Origin: Rhizobiaceae bacterium MnEN-MB40S
GTDB lineage: Bacteria > Pseudomonadota > Alphaproteobacteria > Rhizobiales > Rhizobiaceae
Assembly: GCA_024343425.1 (NCBI GenBank)
Contig: BRLC01000017.1
Span: 1-64,000 of the forward strand
Direction of reading: 5' to 3'
DNA length: 64,000 nt
Part shown: piece by piece, positions 17,429 through 26,206 of the stretch
Layout of the letters: each line of letters begins with the position of its first letter
Numbering within the stretch: position 1 is the stretch's first letter
Program-made: the position numbers and the translations under genes
The notes under the pieces: model-generated
The model's input: only the letters and a program-made list of their open reading frames with translations
What the model was told of the DNA's origin: nothing
Database searches by the model: none

Positions 17429-18361
17429 TCAATCCTCGTGACCCAGCTCCTTTTTCAGGAGCTTGCGGTCTTCCTGCATCCGACTTAAGGCCTCGTCGCT
17501 CACCTCCGGAAATTTCGGGTCGATCCGTTCGAGGGCCTCGACGATGGTGGCCGCGATCACCATTCGGGCGAACCATTTGTTGTCGGCCGGCACGACATGC
17601 CAGGGTGCATGCTCGCGCGCGGTATTCTGGATCATGTCCTCATAGGCGTGCATGTAGTCGTCCCAGCGTTCGCGCTCGGAAATGTCGCTGGCCGAGAATT
17701 TCCAGTTCTTGTCCGGCTCTTCGATCCGGTCGAGGAAGCGCCTTGCCTGCTCGTCGCGGGAAACGTGCAGGAAGAATTTCAAAATAACCGTGCCGTTATT
17801 CGCGAGATGCCGCTCGAAGGCGCGGATGTCCTTGAACCTCATCTTCCACACATCGTCGCCGACCAAGTGATCCGGGATATTCTGGCCTTCCAGGATTTCC
17901 GGATGGACCCGCACCACCAGAACCTCCTCGTAATGAGAGCGGTTGAAGATGCCGATCCTGCCGCGTTCCGGCAGCACGCGCAAGTGACGCCAGAGGAAAT
18001 CATGCTTCAGTTCGTTCGAACTGGGCGCCTTGAAGGACCGGACTTCGCAGCCCTGCGGGTTGATCCCGCTCATCACATGTTCGATCGCGCTGTCCTTGCC
18101 GGCTGCGTCCATGGCCTGCAGCACGATCAGGAGCGCCCATTTGCCTTCGGCGTAGAGTTTTTCCTGAAGGTCCTTCATCTCCTTGATGTCGGCCGCGATC
18201 TGCTCCTTCGCCTCTGACTTCTCGATGTCGAGACCGCAGGTGTCCGATGGATCGATCCGATCAAGCCGGAAATCCTTCCCGTCCTTGATGCGGTAGAGTT
18301 TTGCAAGGTCTGCTGCCTTCATGACCGGCCTTCCTGTATTCTGTTTCAGAATCCTTACCAT
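17429..18361 (-). CDS. Polyphosphate kinase 2 family protein (polyphosphate:nucleotide phosphotransferase)
   Basis: A 310-residue soluble PPK2-type kinase that transfers phosphate between polyphosphate and nucleotides. The P-loop-like Walker A region is VLQAMDAAGKDSAIEHV. GIFNRSHYEEVLVVRVHP is the family's Walker B/lid signature, and FLHVSRDEQARRFLDRI follows. One domain only, so it is a class I or III type. Two starts are plausible: ATG 18361 (GGGAGAGG upstream) and ATG 18322 (AGGAAGG upstream); the longer is listed. The upstream LysR gene ends 14 bases away on the same strand, so they may share a message. Whether it acts on ADP, GDP or AMP cannot be told here. Confidence 0.88.
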   Translation of the reverse strand: MVRILKQNTGRPVMKAADLAKLYRIKDGKDFRLDRIDPSDTCGLDIEKSEAKEQIAADIKEMKDLQEKLYAEGKWALLIVLQAMDAAGKDSAIEHVMSGINPQGCEVRSFKAPSSNELKHDFLWRHLRVLPERGRIGIFNRSHYEEVLVVRVHPEILEGQNIPDHLVGDDVWKMRFKDIRAFERHLANNGTVILKFFLHVSRDEQARRFLDRIEEPDKNWKFSASDISERERWDDYMHAYEDMIQNTAREHAPWHVVPADNKWFARMVIAATIVEALERIDPKFPEVSDEALSRMQEDRKLLKKELGHED

Positions 18362-18374
18362 GCGAACCTCTCCC

Positions 18375-19337
18375 TCAGGAATAGGTGCGCTTTTCCAAGG
18401 GGGTCTCGTCGATCTTCGCCAGCAATGCCTCTCTAAGCAAGAGTTCGGCGCGATTGAACCTTGCGCTCGGATTCCAGGCGACATGCACATCAATCGCCGG
18501 CACCTGATCGTAGGGCGGCAACTGCCACAGCAGCCCATCCTCGACATCTCGGCGCATCACATGGACCGGAAGCGGACCGATTCCAAGTCCGGCGATGATC
18601 ATGCGGCGGACCTCCTCCAGATGGGCGGAAGTGCCGACGATCCGGTCTTCCAGATTGGCCTGGGCGCGCATCAGGGCGACTGGGCGCAGGGCGTCGTCCA
18701 TCTGGTCGGTCACGAAGCTGACCGAGGACTGCCCGGCAAGGTCCGCCATCGTGAGGTTTTTGCGCCCGAAGAGCGGATGGGAGGGTCCGCAGAACAGGCC
18801 AAAATATTCGCGGTAAAGCCGTCGATATTCCAATCTGCGGCTGCGCTGATGCACGAGACAGACGGCCATTGAGGCGCGGCGCGATGTGACTTCGGCAAGC
18901 GCATGCTTGCTGGCCGCCACGTCGATCGAGATCGTTGCCGCCGGATGGGACTTGTGAAACTCCGTCAAAGCGTCGTCGAAAAGCGGCGAGACCACGTGGC
19001 TCGCCATGGCGATTCGAACATGTCCCCGCACTTCGTCGGTCACATCCCGGATCAGTGTTCCCAGCCGTATGATGGCGCCCTGGATGTCGATCGCCTCGCG
19101 ATAGAGCAGCTGACCGGCTTCCGTCAGCCGGAAATGCCCGGGAGAGCGGTCGATCAGCCGCCGGTCCAGTCGTTCCTCGAGGCGCTTGAGGGCGCTCGAA
19201 ACCGTCGGCTGCTTCAGCATCAGCCGGTCGGCGGCCGCCGTCACGCTGCCGGCTTCGGCGAGCACGATGAAGGTGCGAAGCAGGTTCCAGTCGAGCTGGC
19301 GCGCCAGTTTCTCGAAATCGCCTTCCGACGCCATCAT
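18375..19337 (-). CDS. LysR-family transcriptional regulator
   Basis: A 320-residue LysR regulator with the standard N-terminal HTH (NLLRTFIVLAEAGSVTAAAD, then KQPTVSSALKRLEERL) and a C-terminal co-inducer domain. It is divergent from the polyamine importer operon, with about 90 bases between the two starts. It probably controls that operon, perhaps in response to a polyamine or a breakdown product. The following ppk2 gene is almost contiguous, but a functional link is not obvious. ATG 19337 and 19334 are adjacent alternatives. Confidence 0.9.
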   Translation of the reverse strand: MMASEGDFEKLARQLDWNLLRTFIVLAEAGSVTAAADRLMLKQPTVSSALKRLEERLDRRLIDRSPGHFRLTEAGQLLYREAIDIQGAIIRLGTLIRDVTDEVRGHVRIAMASHVVSPLFDDALTEFHKSHPAATISIDVAASKHALAEVTSRRASMAVCLVHQRSRRLEYRRLYREYFGLFCGPSHPLFGRKNLTMADLAGQSSVSFVTDQMDDALRPVALMRAQANLEDRIVGTSAHLEEVRRMIIAGLGIGPLPVHVMRRDVEDGLLWQLPPYDQVPAIDVHVAWNPSARFNRAELLLREALLAKIDETPLEKRTYS

Positions 19338-19426
19338 AAATTCAATCTATAGTCCCGATTGGCATTATCTATTTGACCTATTGTTGCCCGCTCTGCACCA
19401 TCAATGCAATCAAAAAGGGGAACGGC

Positions 19427-20293
19427 ATGACCGTCGAGGCGCGCGAAGCCCGACAACCATGGATCTTGTTGTCGCCGACGCTGCTAGTGGTGACGCTTCT
19501 CCTGTTTGTGCCCCTCCTGTTCATCGTCGTCTATTCGTTCTGGCTGAGGACGGCCACGGGCGCCGACGAGGTCGGCTTCTTTCTCGACAACTGGCAAGAG
19601 GCGCTCGGCGATCCGTTCTATCGCGACATCCTGCTCAATACGCTGAAGATCGCCGCCATAACCACAGTCGTCTGCGCGGCAGCCGGGTATCCGGCTGCCT
19701 ATTTTATTGCGCGTTCCAAAGGTAACAAGGCGCTTCTGCTGCTTCTGCTCATGCTGCCCTTCTGGGTAAGCTACATCATCCGAACCATGTCGTGGATCAA
19801 CATTCTCGGCGTGTCCGGCGCGCTCAATACATTCCTGATGTGGACCGGCGTGATCAACGAACCGATTCAGATGCTCTACAACGAGGCGACCGTCATCCTC
19901 GGTCTCGTGCATTTTCTGATGCCGTTCATGATCCTGAACATTTTCGTCAGTCTCGACGGGATCGACCGGAATCTCGAAGACGCGGCAAATTCCCTCGGGG
20001 CGACCCGGATACAGGGTTTCCGCGAGGTGACCCTGCCGCTGTCGCTCCCGGGCCTGGCGGCCGGCGGCCTTCTGTGCTTCGTTCTGGCCGCCGGCACCTA
20101 CATCACGCCGCTGGTCCTCGGCGGTCCGACCGACGCAATGTTCGCCAATCTGGTGTTCGAGGCGATCATCACCCAGCTTAACTGGCCGCTCGGTTCGGCG
20201 CTGTCACTGATGCTGCTCGTCATCCTCGGCGTCCTCGTGCTGCTCTACAATCATTTCCTCGGCATGGCCCAATTGATGAAGGGGCTCGGCTGA
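19427..20293 (+). CDS. Polyamine-type ABC transporter permease (PotB/PotH-like)
   Basis: A 288-residue inner-membrane permease with about six membrane segments. The EAA loop reads DAANSLGATRIQGFREVTLP, which docks onto the ATPase. ATG 19427 is chosen because AAAAAGGGGAACGGC stands before it. An in-frame ATG at 19373 would add a Cys-rich tail without a ribosome site. The stop shares a base with the next permease start. With the genes up to 23415 it makes a complete importer of the spermidine/putrescine class. Confidence 0.9.
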   Translation: MTVEAREARQPWILLSPTLLVVTLLLFVPLLFIVVYSFWLRTATGADEVGFFLDNWQEALGDPFYRDILLNTLKIAAITTVVCAAAGYPAAYFIARSKGNKALLLLLLMLPFWVSYIIRTMSWINILGVSGALNTFLMWTGVINEPIQMLYNEATVILGLVHFLMPFMILNIFVSLDGIDRNLEDAANSLGATRIQGFREVTLPLSLPGLAAGGLLCFVLAAGTYITPLVLGGPTDAMFANLVFEAIITQLNWPLGSALSLMLLVILGVLVLLYNHFLGMAQLMKGLG

Positions 20294-21078
20294 TGGGTTG
20301 GATGCTGATCCGGACCTGGGCCATTCTGGTCTATATTTTCATGTTCCTGCCCGTGGCTGTGGTTGTGCTTCTAAGCTTTAACGCCAGCCAGTTTGGAAGC
20401 TTCCCGATGACCGGTTTCTCCTTCCGCTGGTTTATCGAGCTCGCGAACAACGAGGCGATCCTGCGGTCTTTCCGCACCTCGATTATCCTCGGCGGACTGA
20501 CGGCGCTGATCTCCACCACGCTTGGCGTGCTCGCGAGCCTGGCGCTGATCCGCTACAAGGTGCCGGGACAAAACCTCATCAGCACAGTCCTGATCGCGCC
20601 CATTCTGGTGCCGGAAGTGGTTCTGGCCGTGGCGCTGCTCCTCTTCCTCAACTTCCTGTCGATCAACAAGAGCTTCGCCCTGCTGCTCTTCGGCCATGTC
20701 ATCTTCACGCTGCCGTTCGTCATCCTTGTGGTCCAGGCGCGGCTGGTCGGCATCCGGCGCGACATCGAAGAAGCGGCTCTCAGTCTCGGCGCGAACCCGG
20801 TCCAGACCTTCTTCCAGATAACATTGCCGCTGTTGTTGCCGGCAGTGCTTGCGGGCGGGCTCTTCGCCTTCACCATCAGTTTCGACGATATTACCGGCAC
20901 CCTGTTCTGGAAGCCCGGCGGCGTCGAAACCGTACCTACCCAAATTTTCGCGATGCTGCGCAACTCGATTTCCCCGGAGATCAACGCGCTCGGGACCGTG
21001 ATGATCTTGCTCACCGTCGGATTGCCCGTTCTGGGGCTGGCGATCGCCCGGTGGGCCTCGATGAAAAGCGGCGGCTGA
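20293..21078 (+). CDS. Polyamine-type ABC transporter permease (PotC/PotI-like)
   Basis: A 261-residue permease, the partner of the preceding one. It has about six membrane segments and an EAA loop EEAALSLGANPVQTFFQITLP. The ISFDDITGTLFW stretch after the loop resembles the SFDDFV-type motif of PotC proteins. Its ATG begins on the last base of the preceding stop, indicating translational coupling. Confidence 0.9.
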   Translation: MGWMLIRTWAILVYIFMFLPVAVVVLLSFNASQFGSFPMTGFSFRWFIELANNEAILRSFRTSIILGGLTALISTTLGVLASLALIRYKVPGQNLISTVLIAPILVPEVVLAVALLLFLNFLSINKSFALLLFGHVIFTLPFVILVVQARLVGIRRDIEEAALSLGANPVQTFFQITLPLLLPAVLAGGLFAFTISFDDITGTLFWKPGGVETVPTQIFAMLRNSISPEINALGTVMILLTVGLPVLGLAIARWASMKSGG

Positions 21079-21117
21079 ACCCAGGAAATATTTCGACCGT
21101 CAAACATGGAGATGAAA

Positions 21118-22257
21118 ATGGACAGTACAAAGAGATACGAACGACTTCGCGAACGCTACATGAACGGCGACCTCGACCGGCGGACCTTTCTCGGCCTGAT
21201 TGGCGCCGCGAGCCTCGCCTACGGCGTTTCATCGCCCTTCATTCGCGAGGCCAGCGCGGCGGTGGAAGAGGTCCGGTTCGATGGCTGGGGCGGCGTCGTC
21301 TCCGAGGCGTTTCGCAAATACGCCTTCGATCCATTCACGGCTGAAACCGGCGTGAAGGTCGTCGACGGCACCTTCGGCGGTTCCGACGAGTATCTTTCCC
21401 GGGTCAAGGCGAGCCAGCCCGGCGAATACAACATCGCACACCTCTCAGGCGTGTTCGATTATGCTCGCTACGCCCAGCTCGGCCTTGCCTCGAACCTCAA
21501 CACCGACAACATTCCCAATCTGCAGTATGTCATCCCGAAGCTGACCGAAGTCTTCAGCAAGGTCACGGACGGAACGCTGTCCTGCGTTCCCTATGACTAC
21601 GGCACCACCGGACTTGCCTATAACCGCAAGCACATCTCCGACGACGAGATGAAGGAAAAGGGCGCGAAGATACTGCTCGACGAAAAGCTCAAGGGCAAGA
21701 TCAGCGGCTGGAGCGACTGGCGCACCCGTATCTGGTACGCCTCGCTGCAGACAGACCAGGATCCGAACGGCGCCACCGACATGGACGCCATCTGGGAAGC
21801 CATTCGCGAGAACCGCGATCTGCTGCTCAAATACTGGAGCTCCGGCGCGGAACTGATGAGCCTGCTCGCCGAAGAGGAGGTCTATGTCACCGAGGGCTGG
21901 TCCGGCCGTATTTACGCGCTTCAGGAACAGGGCCACGACATCGGCTACATGGACCCGCCGAACGGCTTCGGCTGGCAGGAGTGCCTGTTCGTGATCAAGG
22001 GATCGCCAATGCCGGAATGCGAGGAGCTCCTCAACTTCATGCTGGCGCCTGAAACGTCGATCGCGGTGGCCGAGGGCCAGAACTATCCGCCGGCGCTGGA
22101 TCCGACCAAGGTCGACCTCGGCAAAAAGATACCGACGCTGCCGGCATTCGATCCGACCGGCACGCTGTCCGGCCTGACCTTCGCCGATCCCGCCTACTGG
22201 AACGGCCATGAACAGGAATGGTCGAAGAAGTTCGGACGTATCCAGAAAGGTTACTGA
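21118..22257 (+). CDS. Polyamine-type ABC transporter substrate-binding protein (PotD/PotF-like), Tat signal
   Basis: A 379-residue periplasmic binding protein of the PotD/PotF family. The N-terminus has a twin-arginine pattern, DLDRRTFLGLIGAASLAYG, so export may be by Tat. Mature motifs include FDGWGGVVSEAFRK, VPYDYGTTGLAYN and AEEEVYVTEGWSGRIYAL. Three in-frame ATGs lie close together (21106, 21112, 21118). The third is used because GGAG sits seven bases before it. Linkage to an acetylpolyamine amidohydrolase and an aminotransferase supports a polyamine or related amine ligand. Confidence 0.88.
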   Translation: MDSTKRYERLRERYMNGDLDRRTFLGLIGAASLAYGVSSPFIREASAAVEEVRFDGWGGVVSEAFRKYAFDPFTAETGVKVVDGTFGGSDEYLSRVKASQPGEYNIAHLSGVFDYARYAQLGLASNLNTDNIPNLQYVIPKLTEVFSKVTDGTLSCVPYDYGTTGLAYNRKHISDDEMKEKGAKILLDEKLKGKISGWSDWRTRIWYASLQTDQDPNGATDMDAIWEAIRENRDLLLKYWSSGAELMSLLAEEEVYVTEGWSGRIYALQEQGHDIGYMDPPNGFGWQECLFVIKGSPMPECEELLNFMLAPETSIAVAEGQNYPPALDPTKVDLGKKIPTLPAFDPTGTLSGLTFADPAYWNGHEQEWSKKFGRIQKGY

Positions 22258-22269
22258 TCCGGAATATCT

Positions 22270-22299
22270 GACCGGCGCTCGTCAATGCGGGCGCCGGTC
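22270..22299 (+). terminator. Intercistronic hairpin after the binding-protein gene
   Basis: GACCGGCGC (22270-22278) pairs perfectly with GCGCCGGTC (22291-22299) around a 12-base loop, just after the binding-protein stop. No long T-run follows. The in-frame ATG at 22285 falls inside the loop, which argues that the ATPase gene really starts further down at TTG 22333. The hairpin probably raises binding-protein message over the rest of the operon. Confidence 0.7.
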
Positions 22300-22332
22300 G
22301 TCCTTCTCATCAACAACGCAGGATGCTGGACG

Positions 22333-23415
22333 TTGAACGCCGTCTCCCTTACCGACATCGTCAAGCAATTTGGCGATTTCACAGCTGTTCACCGCATGTC
22401 TCTCGACATCGCCGAGGGCGGCTTCGTCACGCTCCTCGGGCCGTCCGGGTGCGGAAAGACCACGACGCTCAGGATGATAGCCGGGCTGCTCGATCCGACC
22501 GAAGGCGAGATCGCCATCAAGGGCAAGCGGGTCAACGAGGTGCCGATCCACAGGCGCAATCTCGGCCTGGTCTTCCAGAACTATGCCCTGTTTCCCCACA
22601 AGACGGTGGCCGACAACATTGCTTTCGGCCTGAAATACCGGAGTGTTCCCCGGGCGGAGCGGACAGCGAAGGTGAAGGAAGCGCTTGATCTCGTGCAGCT
22701 TCCTCATGTCGCCGACCGTTATCCGCGCGAGCTTTCCGGCGGTCAGCAGCAGCGTATCGCGCTGGCTCGCGCAATCGTCATCGAACCGGACGTGCTGCTG
22801 CTGGACGAACCGCTGTCGGCGCTCGACGCCAATCTGCGCGAGGATATGCGCGTGGAGCTGAAACGCATCCAGCACCGCATCGGCGTGACCACGGTTTTCG
22901 TCACCCACGACCAGTCGGAGGCGCTCGCCATGTCCGACGAAATCATCGTTATGTCAGCCGGCCGGGTCGAGCAGGCCGGTCCGCCCGAGGCCGTCTACAA
23001 CACGCCGGCCAGCGAATTCGTCGCCCGCTTCCTCGGCGCGTCGAATGTCGTCGAGGCGCAATGCACCGGGCGCGACGGGCAGGAGATCGTCGTTGAAAAC
23101 GCCGATCTCGGAAAGCTCATCATTCCCGCCGACAGGGGACCGCTCATCAAGGCGAAAGGCCCCGTCAAGCTCGTCATTCGGGCCGAGAAGCTGGCGCTTG
23201 CCGGACCGGGCGCTGCAGAAAGCGCAACGAACATTGCGGCGAAGGTCGAGGCGGTCGACTACCAGGGTCAGGCGGCCCGCTACTTCATCCGCGTCGGCGA
23301 CCTCCAACTCCAGGCAATCAACATGATCGACACCAGCCCGCATTCCGAGGGCGCTTACGTGTCCGTTGGCGTTCGTCCGCGCGATTGCACCGTTTTGCCG
23401 GGGGGCGGTGAATGA
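22333..23415 (+). CDS. Polyamine-type ABC transporter ATP-binding protein (PotA-like)
   Basis: A 360-residue ATPase. The nucleotide-binding domain has Walker A GPSGCGKTT, signature LSGGQQQRIAL and Walker B LLLDEPLSALD, and is followed by a TOBE-type regulatory domain (about residues 250-355), as in PotA. TTG 22333 is chosen because AGGA lies nine bases before it and the family-typical start (VSLTDIVKQFGDF) follows. ATG 22285 sits in a hairpin loop. The stop overlaps the aminotransferase start by four bases. Confidence 0.9.
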   Translation: MNAVSLTDIVKQFGDFTAVHRMSLDIAEGGFVTLLGPSGCGKTTTLRMIAGLLDPTEGEIAIKGKRVNEVPIHRRNLGLVFQNYALFPHKTVADNIAFGLKYRSVPRAERTAKVKEALDLVQLPHVADRYPRELSGGQQQRIALARAIVIEPDVLLLDEPLSALDANLREDMRVELKRIQHRIGVTTVFVTHDQSEALAMSDEIIVMSAGRVEQAGPPEAVYNTPASEFVARFLGASNVVEAQCTGRDGQEIVVENADLGKLIIPADRGPLIKAKGPVKLVIRAEKLALAGPGAAESATNIAAKVEAVDYQGQAARYFIRVGDLQLQAINMIDTSPHSEGAYVSVGVRPRDCTVLPGGGE

Positions 23416-24764
23416 GCGAACATCGCAAGAGCCACCTTTTCTACCAGACGCGTCACCGCCGGCCGGTCCTCGACCAGGCGCGGGGCGTCTACATGTGGGA
23501 TGTCGAGGGAAAGCGCTATCTGGACGGCTCTTCCGGCGCAATGGTCTGCAATATCGGCCATTCAAACCCGCGGGTGCTGGAAGCCATGCGCCGGCAGATG
23601 GAAAAGTCGACTTTCGGCTATCGGCTGCATTTCGAAACGGAAGCCGCAGAACAGCTTGCCGCGAAGACCGCGGAACTCGCGCCTGCCGGAATGGAGCGGG
23701 CATTTTTTACCTCCGGCGGATCGGAAGCCGTCGAAAGTGCCATCAAGCTTGCGCGCCAATATGCTGTGGCCCGCGGCGACAGTATGCGCTGGAAGGTCAT
23801 TTCACGCTTTCCCAGTTATCATGGCGCGACGCTCGGGGCGCTGGCCGTCACCGGATATTCACCGATGACCGTGCCTTTCGAGGCGATGATGCGGCCGATG
23901 CCCAAGATACCGGCGCCGAGGGCCTATCTTGACGGTCTCGATCCGGACGATGTCGGGACTGGCCGGCACTATGCCGCGATGCTCGAACAGAAGATCCTTG
24001 AGGAAGGACCGGAAACGATTCTCGCTTTCCTGGTCGAACCGATCGGCGGCGCATCGACCGGCGCACTGGTTCCGCCTGCCGGCTACATGCAGGCGGTCCG
24101 CGAAATCTGCGACCGCCATGGCGTTCTGCTCATCCATGACGAGGTGATGTCGGGCGGCGGCCGGACCGGCAAATTCTTCGCCGCCGAACACTGGGACGTC
24201 GCGCCTGATATCCTCGTCGTGTCCAAAGGGTTCGCGGCCGGTTATGCGCCACTCGGCGCCATGGCCGCCAAGGACGAAATCGTCGACGCCGTTCTTGACG
24301 CCGGAGGTTTCATCCACGGTTACACTTACGCCGGCAACCCGCTTGCCTGCGCCGCCGGTCTTGCGGTCATCGAGGAGATCGAGAGCGAGGACCTGATGAC
24401 GAACGCCATGCGCATCGGCAACCTCCTGAAACAACGTCTAGAGGGGCTGAAGCAACGCTTCGATTTCGTCGGCGACGTCCGTGGCGTGGGACTGCTGCTC
24501 GCTTTCGAACTGGTTTCCGACCGCGTGACGATGAACCCGTTGCCGCGCGAATTGATGGCCTATGACCGGCTGGTCGAAATGGCCTACCAGCGGGGTCTGA
24601 TAATCTATTCGCGCCGGACGCGAGGCGGTTACGAGGGAGATCACTTCATGGTCTGTCCCCCGGTGATCGCCACCGAAACCCATGTCGAGGAGATCATGGA
24701 AAACCTGACGGCCGCGCTGGAGGAGTTTTCGGCGCTCGTGTCGGTAGATCGACGGATCGCCTGA
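23412..24764 (+). CDS. Class III PLP-dependent aminotransferase
   Basis: A 450-residue fold type I aminotransferase of the omega-amino acid/polyamine class. PLP lysine is K272 in VVSKGFAAGYAPLG. Upstream are the SGGSEAVESAIKLARQY phosphate-binding motif and LIHDEVMSGGGRTG carrying the cofactor Asp. The start overlaps the ABC ATPase stop (ATGA). Within a polyamine uptake operon it probably removes a terminal amino group from a polyamine, an acetylpolyamine or the derived omega-amino acid. The amino acceptor is likely pyruvate or 2-oxoglutarate. Confidence 0.9.
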   Translation: MSEHRKSHLFYQTRHRRPVLDQARGVYMWDVEGKRYLDGSSGAMVCNIGHSNPRVLEAMRRQMEKSTFGYRLHFETEAAEQLAAKTAELAPAGMERAFFTSGGSEAVESAIKLARQYAVARGDSMRWKVISRFPSYHGATLGALAVTGYSPMTVPFEAMMRPMPKIPAPRAYLDGLDPDDVGTGRHYAAMLEQKILEEGPETILAFLVEPIGGASTGALVPPAGYMQAVREICDRHGVLLIHDEVMSGGGRTGKFFAAEHWDVAPDILVVSKGFAAGYAPLGAMAAKDEIVDAVLDAGGFIHGYTYAGNPLACAAGLAVIEEIESEDLMTNAMRIGNLLKQRLEGLKQRFDFVGDVRGVGLLLAFELVSDRVTMNPLPRELMAYDRLVEMAYQRGLIIYSRRTRGGYEGDHFMVCPPVIATETHVEEIMENLTAALEEFSALVSVDRRIA

Positions 24765-24779
24765 GTTGGCCAGAGCAAA

Positions 24780-25706
24780 ATGAGCAAGATCATCATCACA
24801 TGCGCCGTCACCGGGTCCATCCATACTCCGTCGATGTCGCCTTATCTTCCGGTGACGCCCGACGAGATCAGTGGGCAGTCGGTCGCGGCAGCCGAAGCCG
24901 GGGCGTCGATCCTGCATCTGCATGCGCGTGATCCTGAAAACGGACGACCATCAGCCGAGCCAGGGCATTTCATGGGCTTTCTGCCGCGCATTAAGCAGGC
25001 CTGCGACGCCGTCGTCAATCTGACGACCGGCGGCAGCGCACTGATGACGCTGGACGACAGGCTGGCCGCGCCAAAGGCCGCGGAACCTGAAATGTGTTCC
25101 CTCAATATGGGGAGCATGAACTTCGCGCTCTATCCGGCGGCCGCCCGGATCGAAGAATGGAAATATGACTGGGAGAAGCCGTTTCTGGAAGGATCGGACG
25201 ACCTGGTCTTCAAGAACACGCCGCGCGATATCGCCCACGTGCTCACCGAAATGGGAACACGACGCGGCGCCCGCTTTGAATTCGAATGCTATGATGTCAG
25301 TCATCTCTACATGCTGCGCCATTTCGCCGATCGCGGCCTGGTCAAAGCGCCCTATTTCATTCAGTTCGTCCTGGGAGTTCTCGGCGGCATTGGCGCGGAC
25401 ACGGACAATCTGAGCCATATGAAGCATATTGCGGACAAGCTGTTCGGCGACGATTATGCGTTTTCCGTGCTCGCGGCGGGCCGTCACCAGATTCCATTGA
25501 CGACGATGGCTGCTGTCATGGGCGGCCATGTCCGGGTCGGCCTGGAGGACAGCCTGACGATATCCCGGGGAAGACTCGCAAAATCCAATGCAGAACAGGT
25601 TGAGAAGATCCGACGGATCGTCGAGGAACTGGGACGCGAAGTGGCGACGCCCGCGGACGCCCGCGCCATGCTGGGCCTCAAGGGAGCCGACAGGACGGCG
25701 TTCTGA
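24780..25706 (+). CDS. BKACE-family beta-keto acid cleavage enzyme
   Basis: A 308-residue TIM-barrel enzyme of the family formerly DUF849, typified by 3-keto-5-aminohexanoate cleavage enzyme (Kce). These enzymes condense a beta-keto acid with acetyl-CoA to give acetoacetate and a new CoA ester. The zinc motif is H46-L-H48 in ILHLHARDPENGRPS. A later RVGLEDS stretch carries the active-site Glu region. It lies 15 bases after the aminotransferase, so the substrate is probably a beta-keto acid made by transamination and oxidation of an amine. The exact substrate is open. Confidence 0.88.
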   Translation: MSKIIITCAVTGSIHTPSMSPYLPVTPDEISGQSVAAAEAGASILHLHARDPENGRPSAEPGHFMGFLPRIKQACDAVVNLTTGGSALMTLDDRLAAPKAAEPEMCSLNMGSMNFALYPAAARIEEWKYDWEKPFLEGSDDLVFKNTPRDIAHVLTEMGTRRGARFEFECYDVSHLYMLRHFADRGLVKAPYFIQFVLGVLGGIGADTDNLSHMKHIADKLFGDDYAFSVLAAGRHQIPLTTMAAVMGGHVRVGLEDSLTISRGRLAKSNAEQVEKIRRIVEELGREVATPADARAMLGLKGADRTAF

Positions 25707-25708
25707 CG

Positions 25709-26206
25709 ATGGCCTGTGACAAAATCAGACCGGCGACGATCGCGGATGTCGAGGCGCTCGATGCGGCGCTTCGCAACCTCTCGGCGCATATGGGCGATAG
25801 CCACAAGGCGACCGCCGACGATTTGCGGCGCGCAGGCTTTGGAGATCAACCGAGTTTCCGGGCGCTTGTCGCCGAACGGGACGAGACGGTTTCGGGCCTC
25901 GCTCTCTATTCGCCCGTGTTTTCCACCGTGCGCGGCGCTTCCGGTATCTACGTTTCGGATCTGTGGGTCAGCGATGCTGTCCGCGGCTCCGGTCTCGGCC
26001 GGCGTCTGCTGGCGGCCGCCCTCGAAGATGCAAGAGAGCGCTGGGGCGCGACCTACATCAGATTGACCGTCTATCACGACAACACGGGCGCCCGCGCCTT
26101 TTACGAGAAGCTCGGATTCATGGAAAACGACGAGGAACATTATCTGATCCTCTCCGGACAGCAATTGCAGGCACTTTCAGGGATAGACGATGAAGGCGAT
26201 AGTTGA
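25709..26206 (+). CDS. GNAT-family N-acetyltransferase
   Basis: A 165-residue GNAT enzyme. The acetyl-CoA pyrophosphate loop is VRGSGLGRRLL, preceded by the YVSDLWV beta-bulge strand. The C-terminal part has VYHDNTGARAFYEKLGF. It resembles the diamine (spermidine/spermine-type) acetyltransferase group in length and in the C-terminal pattern. It starts three bases after the BKACE stop and overlaps the deacetylase start by 17 bases. An acetyltransferase beside an acetylpolyamine amidohydrolase suggests acetylated intermediates in this pathway. Confidence 0.85.
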   Translation: MACDKIRPATIADVEALDAALRNLSAHMGDSHKATADDLRRAGFGDQPSFRALVAERDETVSGLALYSPVFSTVRGASGIYVSDLWVSDAVRGSGLGRRLLAAALEDARERWGATYIRLTVYHDNTGARAFYEKLGFMENDEEHYLILSGQQLQALSGIDDEGDS

